A stretch of DNA of 64,000 nt from Faecalicatena faecalis (GTDB lineage: Bacteria; Bacillota; Clostridia; Lachnospirales; Lachnospiraceae). The DNA lies in NCBI RefSeq assembly GCF_012524165.2, contig NZ_JABACJ020000001.1:496001-560000 (forward strand), in the 5' to 3' direction. The translations under genes were made by a program, and so were the position numbers. This document shows positions 54,334-62,738 of this stretch, one piece after another. How positions within the stretch are numbered: position 1 is the first letter of the stretch; the number at the start of each line of letters is the position of its first letter. The notes below the pieces were generated by a model. The model was not told where the DNA came from and searched no databases. It worked only from the letters and a program-made list of their open reading frames with translations.

Positions 54334-55024
54334 AATCCTTGCAAGCATTACCGCACTTTGCGCCGCCCTTGTCCTTGTGGGCGGCTTTTCCGTTACCGCC
54401 TATGCACAGACCCCGACGGAAGAAACCAACGACAGCGGCGTAATCGTGGAAACCGAACCGCAGCCCCTTACCCCGGAGGGCAACATGACCCTTGTGGACG
54501 ACATTGACGGGGACGCTGCCGAGGATAAGCAGTTTATCGTCGTGAAAAGCAAAGGCGGCAACTATTTTTACATTATCGTTGACCGGGCAGCCGAGGGGGA
54601 AAATTCCGTCCACTTCTTAAATCAAGTAGACGAAAGCGACCTTATGGCGATTATCGGGGAGGAACAGACCGAGCAGCCCCCGGCTGTCTGCAACTGTACC
54701 GAGAAATGCAAGGCGGGCGAAGTCAACACCGCCTGTCCTGTCTGCTCTGTCAACATGGATAGCTGCACAGGCAAGGAAGCCGCGCCGGAGGAACCTACCG
54801 AGCAGGAGCAGCCCCAAAACGGCATGGGCGGGCTTTTGATTTTCCTTGTTGTGGGACTTCTTGGCGGCGGTGCAGCCCTCTACTACTTTAAGTTTATGAA
54901 ACCGAAGCAGAACGTAAAAGGCAGCACCGACCTTGACGAGTTCGATTTTGACGAATACGACGAGGACGAGCCGGAGGAAGAAACTGACATCGCAGACACC
55001 GAACAGGAGGACGAGGAAGAATGA
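54323..55024 (+). CDS. DUF4366 family secreted, membrane-anchored protein
   Basis: 233 residues from the ATG at 54323 (AGGAGG inside the preceding gene). A signal peptide (ILASITALCAALVLVGGFSVTAYA) is followed by an outer domain with a four-Cys cluster (CNCTEKCKAGEVNTACPVC) and a Pro/Glu-rich stalk. A C-terminal membrane helix (GLLIFLVVGLLGGGAALYYF) and a strongly acidic inner tail follow. This is the DUF4366 layout. It probably belongs to the outer face of the transfer machine. The stop overlaps topB by 4 nt. Confidence 0.85.
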   Translation: MKNKILASITALCAALVLVGGFSVTAYAQTPTEETNDSGVIVETEPQPLTPEGNMTLVDDIDGDAAEDKQFIVVKSKGGNYFYIIVDRAAEGENSVHFLNQVDESDLMAIIGEEQTEQPPAVCNCTEKCKAGEVNTACPVCSVNMDSCTGKEAAPEEPTEQEQPQNGMGGLLIFLVVGLLGGGAALYYFKFMKPKQNVKGSTDLDEFDFDEYDEDEPEEETDIADTEQEDEEE

Positions 55025-57120
55025 AACTTGTGATTTGTGAGAAACCCAGCGTCGGGGCGGCGGTTGCCGCCGCCCTTGGCGTAAGGGAAAAGAAAGACGG
55101 ATATATCGAGGGGAACGGTTATGTTATCTCTTGGTGTATCGGGCATTTAGTAGGACTTGCGGAAGCTGCCGCCTATGGGGAACAGTACAAAAAGTGGAGC
55201 TATGACAGCTTACCCATTCTGCCGCAGGAATGGCAGTACACCGTAGCTGCCGACAAGGGAAAGCAATTCAAAATCTTAAAAGACCTCATGCACCGCGCCG
55301 ACGTTTCCGAGGTTGTCAACGCCTGCGACGCAGGGCGCGAGGGCGAGCTGATTTTCCGCTTTGTCTATCATCAAGCGGGCTGCAAGAAGCCCTTTACCCG
55401 TCTTTGGATTTCCTCAATGGAAAACGAAGCAATCCGAAGCGGCTTTGACAATCTGAAGGACGGGCGGGAATACGACGCCCTCTACCATTCCGCACTATGC
55501 AGGGCAAAGGCTGACTGGCTTATCGGTATCAATGCGACCCGCCTTTTCTCCTGCCTGTATGGAAAGACCTTGAACGTGGGACGTGTGCAGACCCCGACCT
55601 TAAAAATGCTTGTAGACCGGGACGCTGCCATTATGAACTTCAAGAAAGAAAAATATTACCATGTGTGCCTTATGCTTTCCGGCGCGGAAGCGGCAAGCGC
55701 GAAGATCCGCGCCGCTGATGAAGCAAGCGAACTGAAAGCGGCCTGCGAAGCGTCGGCGGCTGTCTGCACTTCCTTGACCCGTGAAAAGAAAACCGTTGCC
55801 CCGCCGAAGCTCTTTGACCTTACCTCTCTGCAACGGGAAGCAAACCGTATCTACGGGTACACGGCAAAGCAGACCCTTGACCTTGCACAGACCTTGTATG
55901 AAAAGAAGCTGCTTACTTATCCGAGAACGGACAGCAACTATCTGACCGACGACATGGGCGACACGGCAAAAAGCATGGTAACGCTTCTCTGCGGCAAGCT
56001 GCCCTTTATGGCGGGCGTTTCCTTTACGCCGGAGCTTGTAAAGGTACTGAACAGCAAAAAAGTATCCGACCACCACGCCATTATCCCCACAATAGAGCTT
56101 GCAAAAGCTGACCTTTCCGCGCTGCCGGAAAGTGAAAGAAATATCCTTACCCTTACCGGGGCGCGGCTGCTTATGGCGACCGCAGCGCCGCACGTTTACG
56201 AAGCGGTAACGTCGGTTTTCTCCTGCGCCGACCATGACTTTACGGCAAGGGGAAAAATGGTAATCGCTGCCGGGTGGAAAGACATTGACCGTCGCTTTCG
56301 GGCGACCATCAAAAAGAAGCCCGACAGCGACGACGAGGAAAACGAACTTGCGTTAGATGTGCCGGATTATACCGAGGGGCAGACCTTTGAAAATCCTGCC
56401 GCAGCGGTTACGGAGCATGACACCACGCCCCCGAAGCCTCACAATGAAGCAAGCCTGTTGTCGGCTATGGAACGCGCCGGGAATGAGGACACCGACCCGG
56501 ACGCAGAACGCCGGGGGCTTGGTACGCCTGCCACCCGCGCCGCCGTCATTGAGAAGTTAGTCAAAGGCGGCTTTATCGAGCGCAAGGGCAAGCAGCTATT
56601 TCCCACCAAAGACGGCACAAACCTTGTCTGCGTCCTGCCGGACAGCTTAACTTCTCCGCAGCTTACGGCGGCATGGGAAAACAATCTAACGCAGATTGCA
56701 AAGGGTAACGCTGACCCTACCGCTTTCATGCAGGGCATTGAAGCTATGGCGCGGGAGCTTGTAAAAACCTATGCTTCCGTGTTAGGCGAGAAACAGGCGC
56801 TTTTCAAGACAGAGAAAACAGAGCTTGGGAAATGCCCCCGCTGTAAATCCCCGGTCTATGAGGGAAAGAAAAACTACTACTGTTCCAACAAAGAGTGTAG
56901 CTTTGCCATGTGGAAAAACGACCGCTTCTTTGAGGAACGCAAAACCGCCTTTACCCCGAAGATTGCCGCCGCGCTTCTGAAATCCGGCAAGGCAAAAATC
57001 AAAAAACTGTACTCCCCGAAAACGGGCAAAACCTACGACGGAACGGTACTTTTAGCCGACACGGGCGGTAAGTATGTGAATTACAAAGTAACCATTTCAA
57101 AGGACAAACAACTGGAATAG
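55021..57120 (+). CDS. topB: DNA topoisomerase III (element-encoded TopB)
   Basis: 699 residues. The TOPRIM domain opens LVICEKPSVGAAVAAALG and has VVNACDAGREGELIFR. The catalytic Tyr is Y300 in LLTYPRTDSNYL. Later type IA blocks GRVQTPTLKMLVDRD and LGTPATRAAVIEKLVKGG are present. A C-terminal four-Cys zinc ribbon (CPRCKSPVYEGKKNYYC, CSFAMW) is added. Topoisomerases of this kind are common in conjugative elements and may resolve transfer or replication intermediates. Confidence 0.95.
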   Translation: MKLVICEKPSVGAAVAAALGVREKKDGYIEGNGYVISWCIGHLVGLAEAAAYGEQYKKWSYDSLPILPQEWQYTVAADKGKQFKILKDLMHRADVSEVVNACDAGREGELIFRFVYHQAGCKKPFTRLWISSMENEAIRSGFDNLKDGREYDALYHSALCRAKADWLIGINATRLFSCLYGKTLNVGRVQTPTLKMLVDRDAAIMNFKKEKYYHVCLMLSGAEAASAKIRAADEASELKAACEASAAVCTSLTREKKTVAPPKLFDLTSLQREANRIYGYTAKQTLDLAQTLYEKKLLTYPRTDSNYLTDDMGDTAKSMVTLLCGKLPFMAGVSFTPELVKVLNSKKVSDHHAIIPTIELAKADLSALPESERNILTLTGARLLMATAAPHVYEAVTSVFSCADHDFTARGKMVIAAGWKDIDRRFRATIKKKPDSDDEENELALDVPDYTEGQTFENPAAAVTEHDTTPPKPHNEASLLSAMERAGNEDTDPDAERRGLGTPATRAAVIEKLVKGGFIERKGKQLFPTKDGTNLVCVLPDSLTSPQLTAAWENNLTQIAKGNADPTAFMQGIEAMARELVKTYASVLGEKQALFKTEKTELGKCPRCKSPVYEGKKNYYCSNKECSFAMWKNDRFFEERKTAFTPKIAAALLKSGKAKIKKLYSPKTGKTYDGTVLLADTGGKYVNYKVTISKDKQLE

Positions 57121-57322
57121 CAAGCATAGGAAGCGGGTACCCACTTCCGTAAAATCCCTGCCACTCTAACCGAGCTTGGCGGGGATTTTGCTTGTTGGGA
57201 AGTTTCCCAAACCCTCTAAAAATCCTCAAAAATCTTTGGCAGAAATGCGGGCGCACCGTAGTAGGACTATGTAACCACAAACGCAGCGTCCGCGCTGCCA
57301 TACGCGAAAGGAGGTTTTACAC
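57121..57322. other. Inverted-repeat cluster before the polyvalent anti-restriction gene
   Basis: Three dyads follow each other. GGAAG-GGGTACCC-CTTCC-type near-palindrome at 57129-57148 (one mismatch). AAAATCCC/GGGGATTTT hairpin at 57151-57189, terminator-like. A perfect TTGGGAA-GT-TTCCCAA at 57195-57210. About 110 nt later AAAGGAGG starts the next gene. It could hold a terminator, an operator, or a promoter that folds in single-stranded DNA. Confidence 0.6.
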
Positions 57323-60300
57323 ATGGCAAGTTTGCGCGACAGCGTAAAGGACTATCAAGAGGAACTTAGGGACGGTATTGCATGGGTAGCATTTTGGAAA
57401 CAAGGACGTTCATGGAATGCCGAGCTGTTTCATCTTGAAGTGGACGGTACTTTAGAACCGTTTGACAGGAGCCGGTTAGAGGAAATCAAAGCGGCTGACC
57501 CCGCCGCCGTTATTCTAAACGGCTACTACTGCGGGCATTTAGGCGAGAATATGAGCCTTGACGAGCTGACCGCCGGAGTGCGCTATCACTATGAAAACAG
57601 CATGAACGACCTTGACGGTTTTATCGGGGCGCATGACGACAGGCTTCCTCCGGAGGTTATCGAGGAAGCAAGAGCCGCCGCCCATGCAGCGGGGCTTCCC
57701 TTTTCCGAAAAGCCCTACCGGGACGGGGAAGATTTTGACCCTTATATATTTGACGGAAGCATGAGCATTGAGGACTACGAACTTATGCACCGCATGATTG
57801 AAAAAGAAAGGAGCGAGCAAATGGACGAATGGAAAACAGGTTATTCCTCATACGACCATGACAGACTGGAAGCCGCCGACAAGATGAAGATTGAGCGCGG
57901 TATCTATTTTGACACGAAAGGCGCGGATATTTCCCCGCTGACCGCCTTACCTCTTGCCGAGCTTGTGAAGCTGCGGGAGGAAAGCGCGGCTGCGGAGCAG
58001 ACCGTTTTTGAAAATCTGAAAGTACAGGCTTCCGCATGGGAGGAACAGGCAGGAAAGACCCTGCTATTTGACAAGGCGATTGAGTATGCGAGAATACCCG
58101 AAGTGAAGCATACGGCGAACAAGTGGCAGGACGAGGACAACGACCGCCACACCATCAGCAACCGGGTATATAAAATGAGCTACCATGTTTACGAAAATAC
58201 CCGTTACGACAAGGCAGCACAGAAGTCTATCCCGTATTCCTATACGCTGTCTTGGAACGTCTACACCAACAGCCCCCACGGATACGGACAGGCGAAAATC
58301 GCCGGACAGGACAGAAAGGTATTTGCTGACCGGGCGGCTATGGAAAAATATCTGAATGGGCGTATCAAGGCGTATGAAAAACTTTTTACGGAAATCTCCC
58401 CGGTTATCCCGCCGGAATACGCGGAACAGTTTAGGGTAAACGGGCAGCTCTTACCGGGCTACACCGTAGAGGGAGAGGAAATCAAGCAGCCCGCCGCCGA
58501 CATTCCCGCCGCTGCACCGAGAACCGAACCGGGACAGGAAACGGAACAGTTTGCAATCCTGATTGACAGCCGCACCCGTTTTGAAACGGGAGAACCGGGT
58601 GGCTACTGGCTTTCCATGCCCGCTACAAAAGAGCAGCTTCACGAAGCAATGAAAAACGTCGGCATTACCGCAGACAACCCGCAGGAATTTTTCATTCACG
58701 GCTACTCTGACCGGGAGGACAGGCACATTGCCCTGCCTTATGACATGGTATGCGCGGCACAGGTGGACGAGCTGAATTTTCTTGCGGCACGACTGGAAAC
58801 CCTTGACGCTTCCGGGATTGCCGCGCTGAACGCCGCCACACAGCGAAAGAACGGTTTTGAGAATATCGGGCAGATAATCGACCTAACCTATAACCCGGAC
58901 TTTTTCGTGCATATTCCCGAAGTACATAATCCCCGCGAATTAGGCGATTATTACCTTAACAAATCCGGCATGGTGCAAATGCCCGCTGAATGGAAAAACA
59001 GCATTGACCTTATCGCCTTTGGACGAAACGCCGCCGCACAGGAAAAAGGCAGCTTTACGGAATACGGCTACCTTGTGGAAAGCGGCGACGCATGGGAGAA
59101 ACACTTTGAGGGGCGCGATGTGCCGGAGGACTACCGCATTATGAGCTACCCGCAGCCGACCGTCGAACTGGACGCAGCCCCGGCATTACAGGCGGCTGTT
59201 CCCGAAGCAACGCCGCAGGAGCCACGCCCGGTTATCCCCATTGTCTTAACGTCCGAGAAACCCGCCGAAAAGCTCAAAGAAATAACTGACCGCTTGGAGC
59301 AGGGTATTACGGAGCTGTTCGACAGCGAGCGTTACAAGGAATATCTGCGCGTTATGTCAAAATTTCATAATTACAGCTTTAACAATACGCTGCTGATCGC
59401 CATGCAGAAGCCCGACGCTTCTCTTATCGCCGGATTTTCCGCATGGAAAAATAACTTTGGGCGAAATGTGATGAAAGGACAAAAGAGTATCAAAATCCTT
59501 GCACCGTCGCCCTTTAAGATTAAAAAAGAAATGGAGAAAATCGACCCGCAGACACAGAAAGTCATTATCGGTAAGGACGGAAAGCCCGTAACCGAAGAAA
59601 AGGAAATCACAATCCCCGCCTTTAAGGTGGTATCTGTCTTTGATGTATCGCAGACCGAGGGCAAGGAAATCCCCGACATTGCCGTAAATATGCTGACTGG
59701 AGATGTGGAGCATTACAAGGACGTTTTCGCTGCCCTTGAAAAGACTTCCCCTGTTCCCGTTGCTTTTGAGAAAATCGAGGGCGGCGCACACGGATACTAC
59801 CATTTGGAGGACAAACGTATTGCCCTTGATGAGGGCATGAGCGAGCTGCAAACATTAAAAACCCTTATCCATGAAATCGCCCATGCGAAGCTCCATGACA
59901 TTGACCTTAACGCCCCTTTGGAGGACTTGGAGAACAGACCCGACCGCCGCACCCGCGAGGTACAGGCAGAAAGTATCGCCTATACCGTGTGCCAGCATTA
60001 CGGGCTTGATACTTCTGACTATTCCTTTGGGTACGTTGCAGGGTGGAGTGCCGGACGAGAGCTTGCCGAACTGAAAAGCTCTCTTGAAACAATCCGCAGC
60101 ACCGCCGCCGAGATTATCAATTCCATTGACGGACATATCGCAGAGCTGCAAAAGGCACAGGAACAGGCGCAGGACGCGCCGAGGGAGAAAGCCGCCATGC
60201 CGGAGTACATTTATAAGATTGAAGCCAACCCCCGCACAACGGGCGACAACGACCGCTTTTTCCTGCAAGCCTATCTCCCGCAGGAAAACGGCAGGGCAAA

Positions 60301-61039
60301 AATCGGGGACGTGCTGTATATCGGCAGCCTTGCAAAATGCCGGGAACTCATGGGCGGGCTGAACGCCGGAGAGCTGACGCAGGGAGAAGTAAAGGAGCTA
60401 TATGCAAAGGCGCAGGAAGCCGAAGCCGACAAAGACACCTTTTCCATTTATCAGCTAAAGCAAGGGGACGAAACGCGGGACTTCCGCTTTGAGCCTTACG
60501 ACCGCCTGCAGGCGGCGGGAAATGTGGTTGATAAGGCAAACTATGAGCTTGTCTATTCCGCAGAGCTTACGCCGGGTACTTCCCTTGAAGATATTTACAC
60601 CCGTTTCAATATCGACCACCCGAAAGATTTTAAGGGACACAGCCTTTCTGTTTCCGACGTGGTAGTGCTTCATCAGAACGGACAGGACGCGGCGCATTAT
60701 GTTGATAGTTTCGGCTACAAGGAAGTGCCGGAGTTTTTGCAGGAGCAGACACAACAGCCGGAAAAGATAAACCCGCTAAAGCACGTTGAGGACACAATCG
60801 AGCAGAATGACAACAGCTTTGACGGTATCATCAACAACACCCCTACTGTTGACGAACTGGAAGCAAAGGTAAAAGCCGGGGAACAAATTTCCCTTGTTGA
60901 CCTTGCGGAAGCGATTAAGGCAGACAAAGAACGCGGCAAAGAGAAGCCCTCTATCCGGGCGCAGCTCAAAGCGGATAAGGAACGGGCGGGAAAGAAGAAA
61001 CCCACGAAGCAAAAATCGCAGGACTTGGAAAGGAGCTGA
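57323..61039 (+). CDS. Polyvalent anti-restriction protein: ArdA-like, ArdC-like, zinc peptidase and YodL-like domains fused
   Basis: 1238 residues. An N-terminal module of unknown type (about 1-170) and a helical part (about 200-370) lead to an ArdA-like domain at about 408-610 (GGYWLSMPATKEQLHEAM, EFFIHGYS, YLNKSGMVQMP). At about 645-785 lies an ArdC-like single-strand-binding domain (YLRVMSKFHNYSFNNTLLI, WKNNFGRNVMKGQKSI). A zincin motif H850-E-I-A-H854 with E883 downstream follows. A YodL-like domain spans about 1038-1140. The tail is basic with SIRAQLKADK. ArdA mimics DNA to block type I restriction; ArdC protects incoming single strands. It probably shields transferred DNA in the recipient. 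Domain borders are estimates. Confidence 0.85.
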   Translation: MASLRDSVKDYQEELRDGIAWVAFWKQGRSWNAELFHLEVDGTLEPFDRSRLEEIKAADPAAVILNGYYCGHLGENMSLDELTAGVRYHYENSMNDLDGFIGAHDDRLPPEVIEEARAAAHAAGLPFSEKPYRDGEDFDPYIFDGSMSIEDYELMHRMIEKERSEQMDEWKTGYSSYDHDRLEAADKMKIERGIYFDTKGADISPLTALPLAELVKLREESAAAEQTVFENLKVQASAWEEQAGKTLLFDKAIEYARIPEVKHTANKWQDEDNDRHTISNRVYKMSYHVYENTRYDKAAQKSIPYSYTLSWNVYTNSPHGYGQAKIAGQDRKVFADRAAMEKYLNGRIKAYEKLFTEISPVIPPEYAEQFRVNGQLLPGYTVEGEEIKQPAADIPAAAPRTEPGQETEQFAILIDSRTRFETGEPGGYWLSMPATKEQLHEAMKNVGITADNPQEFFIHGYSDREDRHIALPYDMVCAAQVDELNFLAARLETLDASGIAALNAATQRKNGFENIGQIIDLTYNPDFFVHIPEVHNPRELGDYYLNKSGMVQMPAEWKNSIDLIAFGRNAAAQEKGSFTEYGYLVESGDAWEKHFEGRDVPEDYRIMSYPQPTVELDAAPALQAAVPEATPQEPRPVIPIVLTSEKPAEKLKEITDRLEQGITELFDSERYKEYLRVMSKFHNYSFNNTLLIAMQKPDASLIAGFSAWKNNFGRNVMKGQKSIKILAPSPFKIKKEMEKIDPQTQKVIIGKDGKPVTEEKEITIPAFKVVSVFDVSQTEGKEIPDIAVNMLTGDVEHYKDVFAALEKTSPVPVAFEKIEGGAHGYYHLEDKRIALDEGMSELQTLKTLIHEIAHAKLHDIDLNAPLEDLENRPDRRTREVQAESIAYTVCQHYGLDTSDYSFGYVAGWSAGRELAELKSSLETIRSTAAEIINSIDGHIAELQKAQEQAQDAPREKAAMPEYIYKIEANPRTTGDNDRFFLQAYLPQENGRAKIGDVLYIGSLAKCRELMGGLNAGELTQGEVKELYAKAQEAEADKDTFSIYQLKQGDETRDFRFEPYDRLQAAGNVVDKANYELVYSAELTPGTSLEDIYTRFNIDHPKDFKGHSLSVSDVVVLHQNGQDAAHYVDSFGYKEVPEFLQEQTQQPEKINPLKHVEDTIEQNDNSFDGIINNTPTVDELEAKVKAGEQISLVDLAEAIKADKERGKEKPSIRAQLKADKERAGKKKPTKQKSQDLERS

Positions 61040-61042
61040 CCT

Positions 61043-61987
61043 ATGAATAAGTTTGAAGATGTGGACGTTATCACTTCCCTTGAAGCGATTATGAAACAGA
61101 ATACCGCTTTTTATCAGAATGATTTTGACCTTGATAGAAACATTTTACAGAAAGCGGCGGCAAGCCCCACAGCCGAGGACAGGCGGCTTTTATGGTTTTC
61201 CCGCCCGTCCGGGACGAGCTGCTTCCGGGAGCGCGACGTTTTTCTAAAAGGCACAAGACAGCATAACACATGGCGGTTTTACGGGGAACAGACGCGCGAT
61301 AAAGTCCTTGCCTATGCGGTGGAGCTGACCGGGATTGTAAACGGAAAAATCAAAGGCAATCTCTATGAGCTTGACTATCCGCAGCATTTCCGGCACGTTA
61401 AGGAACAGGCATTACCCGCAGATAATTACACGCTGCTCTATGAGCATGGAGAACGGGTGCAGCCCGCCGGACAGTATCTTGACGGCAATCCCGACCCGCA
61501 GCTTGGGAAGTTTGAACGCTTTGAAGCGCAGCCTAATGACCCGGAAGCATTGCATTTTCTCATGCGGGAGGAAAAGCGCAGCTATGACCGCTTAAAGCCG
61601 GGGGATTTCAAGGCGCATATTACCGCATTGCATGACAGCCGGATTGAAGCCGAAGCACAGCGCATTGTAGCGGAAATGAAGCGGCAGGACAGCCCTAACA
61701 GCCCCAACAAAACACATTTCATGGTGGAGCTTTCGCCTTACTTTATGCAGTTAGCCTCTACAAAGGACACCGACCGTCTGTTTGCTATGCTGCCATACAA
61801 AACACTTTCTTTTTCTAAGATTGAGGGCAGACATGGCACTTTTGCATTTTTAGACAAAAGCGAGGACAGAAGCCGGAATATCCGAAAAGCGCGCCCCTCT
61901 GTCCGGGCGCAGCTTACCGCAGACAAGAAAACAGCCGCCCCGAAAAAGGCAGCGGCAAAAAGAAAAAATCACGATTTGGAGGTATGA
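61043..61987 (+). CDS. Companion protein of the polyvalent anti-restriction gene, 314 residues
   Basis: It starts 3 nt after the preceding stop, with AAGGAG upstream. The N-terminal ~100 residues (WFSRPSGTSCFRERDVFLKG, WRFYGEQ) and the middle (YPQHFRHVKEQALP, LLYEHGERVQPAGQY) are alpha/beta without membrane spans. The part around 235-275 (LSPYFMQLASTKDTDRLFAM) looks like a separate small domain. The C-terminus carries PSVRAQLTADKK, nearly the same motif as the end of its upstream neighbour, then Ala/Lys-rich residues. I recognise it as belonging to Tn1549-class elements but not by function. Confidence 0.75.
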   Translation: MNKFEDVDVITSLEAIMKQNTAFYQNDFDLDRNILQKAAASPTAEDRRLLWFSRPSGTSCFRERDVFLKGTRQHNTWRFYGEQTRDKVLAYAVELTGIVNGKIKGNLYELDYPQHFRHVKEQALPADNYTLLYEHGERVQPAGQYLDGNPDPQLGKFERFEAQPNDPEALHFLMREEKRSYDRLKPGDFKAHITALHDSRIEAEAQRIVAEMKRQDSPNSPNKTHFMVELSPYFMQLASTKDTDRLFAMLPYKTLSFSKIEGRHGTFAFLDKSEDRSRNIRKARPSVRAQLTADKKTAAPKKAAAKRKNHDLEV

Positions 61988-61989
61988 GC

Positions 61990-62196
61990 ATGAATAGATT
62001 TACTGTTGAGGAAACAAACCTTTTGAGCATTTACCATGAGGGAAGCAAGGCGCAGCTTATAGAGGACATGACCGCTGCGCTGCCTTACATGGACGCGGGA
62101 TTACGGGAGCTTGCAAAGCGCACCCTTTCCAAAGTAGGCGCGCTGACCGAAGCCGAGTACAGGGAGCTTGCCGTTTATCCTGCTGATGAAGTATGA
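61990..62196 (+). CDS. Transposon-transfer assisting protein (TTRAP family)
   Basis: 68 residues from the ATG at 61990, seven nt after GGAGG; an ATG six nt upstream is too close to that site. MNRFTVEETNLLSIY, a central helix, and the end LTEAEYRELAVYP fit the small TTRAP family of conjugative transposons. It is helical and acidic. Its mechanism is unknown. It overlaps the next gene by 4 nt. Confidence 0.8.
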   Translation: MNRFTVEETNLLSIYHEGSKAQLIEDMTAALPYMDAGLRELAKRTLSKVGALTEAEYRELAVYPADEV

Positions 62197-62558
62197 CCGG
62201 GATTAAGCGGCTGTCGCCGCGACAAAGCCGCAAGGTAAACACCCTTGTGAAAAAGGAGTGCTGCAACTGCGAGAATGGCAACTGTATTTTACTAGACGAC
62301 GGGGACACTTGCGTATGCCCGCAGCTCATTTCCTATTCGCTGCTCTGTAAGTGGTTTCGGATTGCCGTACTTCCTCTTGATAAGCTGCTCTTTGCGGAGC
62401 TTTACCATACCGACGATATGCGAAAGTGTATCGTGTGCGGTGCGTCCTTTGCGTCGAAGTCAAACAGCGTCAAATACTGCCCGGATTGCCGCAAGCGCAT
62501 TACCCGCAGACAGGCAGCCGAGCGCATGAGAAAAAAGCGTACTCTTGTTACGCAGTAG
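62193..62558 (+). CDS. Cysteine-rich VLP domain protein
   Basis: 121 residues. Two Cys clusters are visible: ECCNCENGNCILLDDGDTCVCP near 23-44 and CIVCGASF...CPDCRKR near 79-102. The AVLPLDKLLFAELY segment between them is the VLP hallmark of the family. The C-terminus is very basic (RRQAAERMRKKRTL). It is a probable zinc-binding, nucleic-acid-binding protein. The last codons and stop (VTQ, TAG) lie within the second large hairpin module. Confidence 0.85.
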   Translation: MTGIKRLSPRQSRKVNTLVKKECCNCENGNCILLDDGDTCVCPQLISYSLLCKWFRIAVLPLDKLLFAELYHTDDMRKCIVCGASFASKSNSVKYCPDCRKRITRRQAAERMRKKRTLVTQ

Positions 62559-62659
62559 GGGCGAAAAAAGCCTTTGCTTGCAGGGTTTTTCGGACACAAA
62601 AACAAAGAGGTAAAGGATTGATACCTTTACCCCTAAAATCGCGGTTCTACTGCGTAACA
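62546..62659. repeat. Large hairpin module, copy 2
   Basis: TGTTACGCAGTAG (62546-62558) and CTACTGCGTAACA (62647-62659) are perfect 13-bp inverted arms. Inside, GGGGC.AAAAAAGCCTT and CCTAAAATCGC.GTT repeat the inner sequence of copy 1 at 42989-43106, and GGTAAAG/CTTTACC forms an inner stem. Same orientation as copy 1. Confidence 0.85.
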
Positions 62660-62683
62660 TTTCAAAAGCTGCACCTATGAGAA

Positions 62684-62730
62684 AACGGGCGCGGTGGCCA
62701 ACATATCGGCTGCCGCGTCCGTTCTTTTTT
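62684..62730 (+). terminator. Terminator between the transfer block and the relaxase gene
   Basis: AACGGGCGCGG (62684-62694) pairs with CCGCGTCCGTT (62713-62723), one G-U pair, followed by six T. It closes the long plus-strand operon just before the convergent relaxase. Confidence 0.85.
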
Positions 62731-62738
62731 ATGCTTAT

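Noticed and set aside
61984..61989. Upstream ATG start for the TTRAP gene
   Set aside because: It is one base after the GGAGG site, too close for initiation; the ATG at 61990 is spaced properly.
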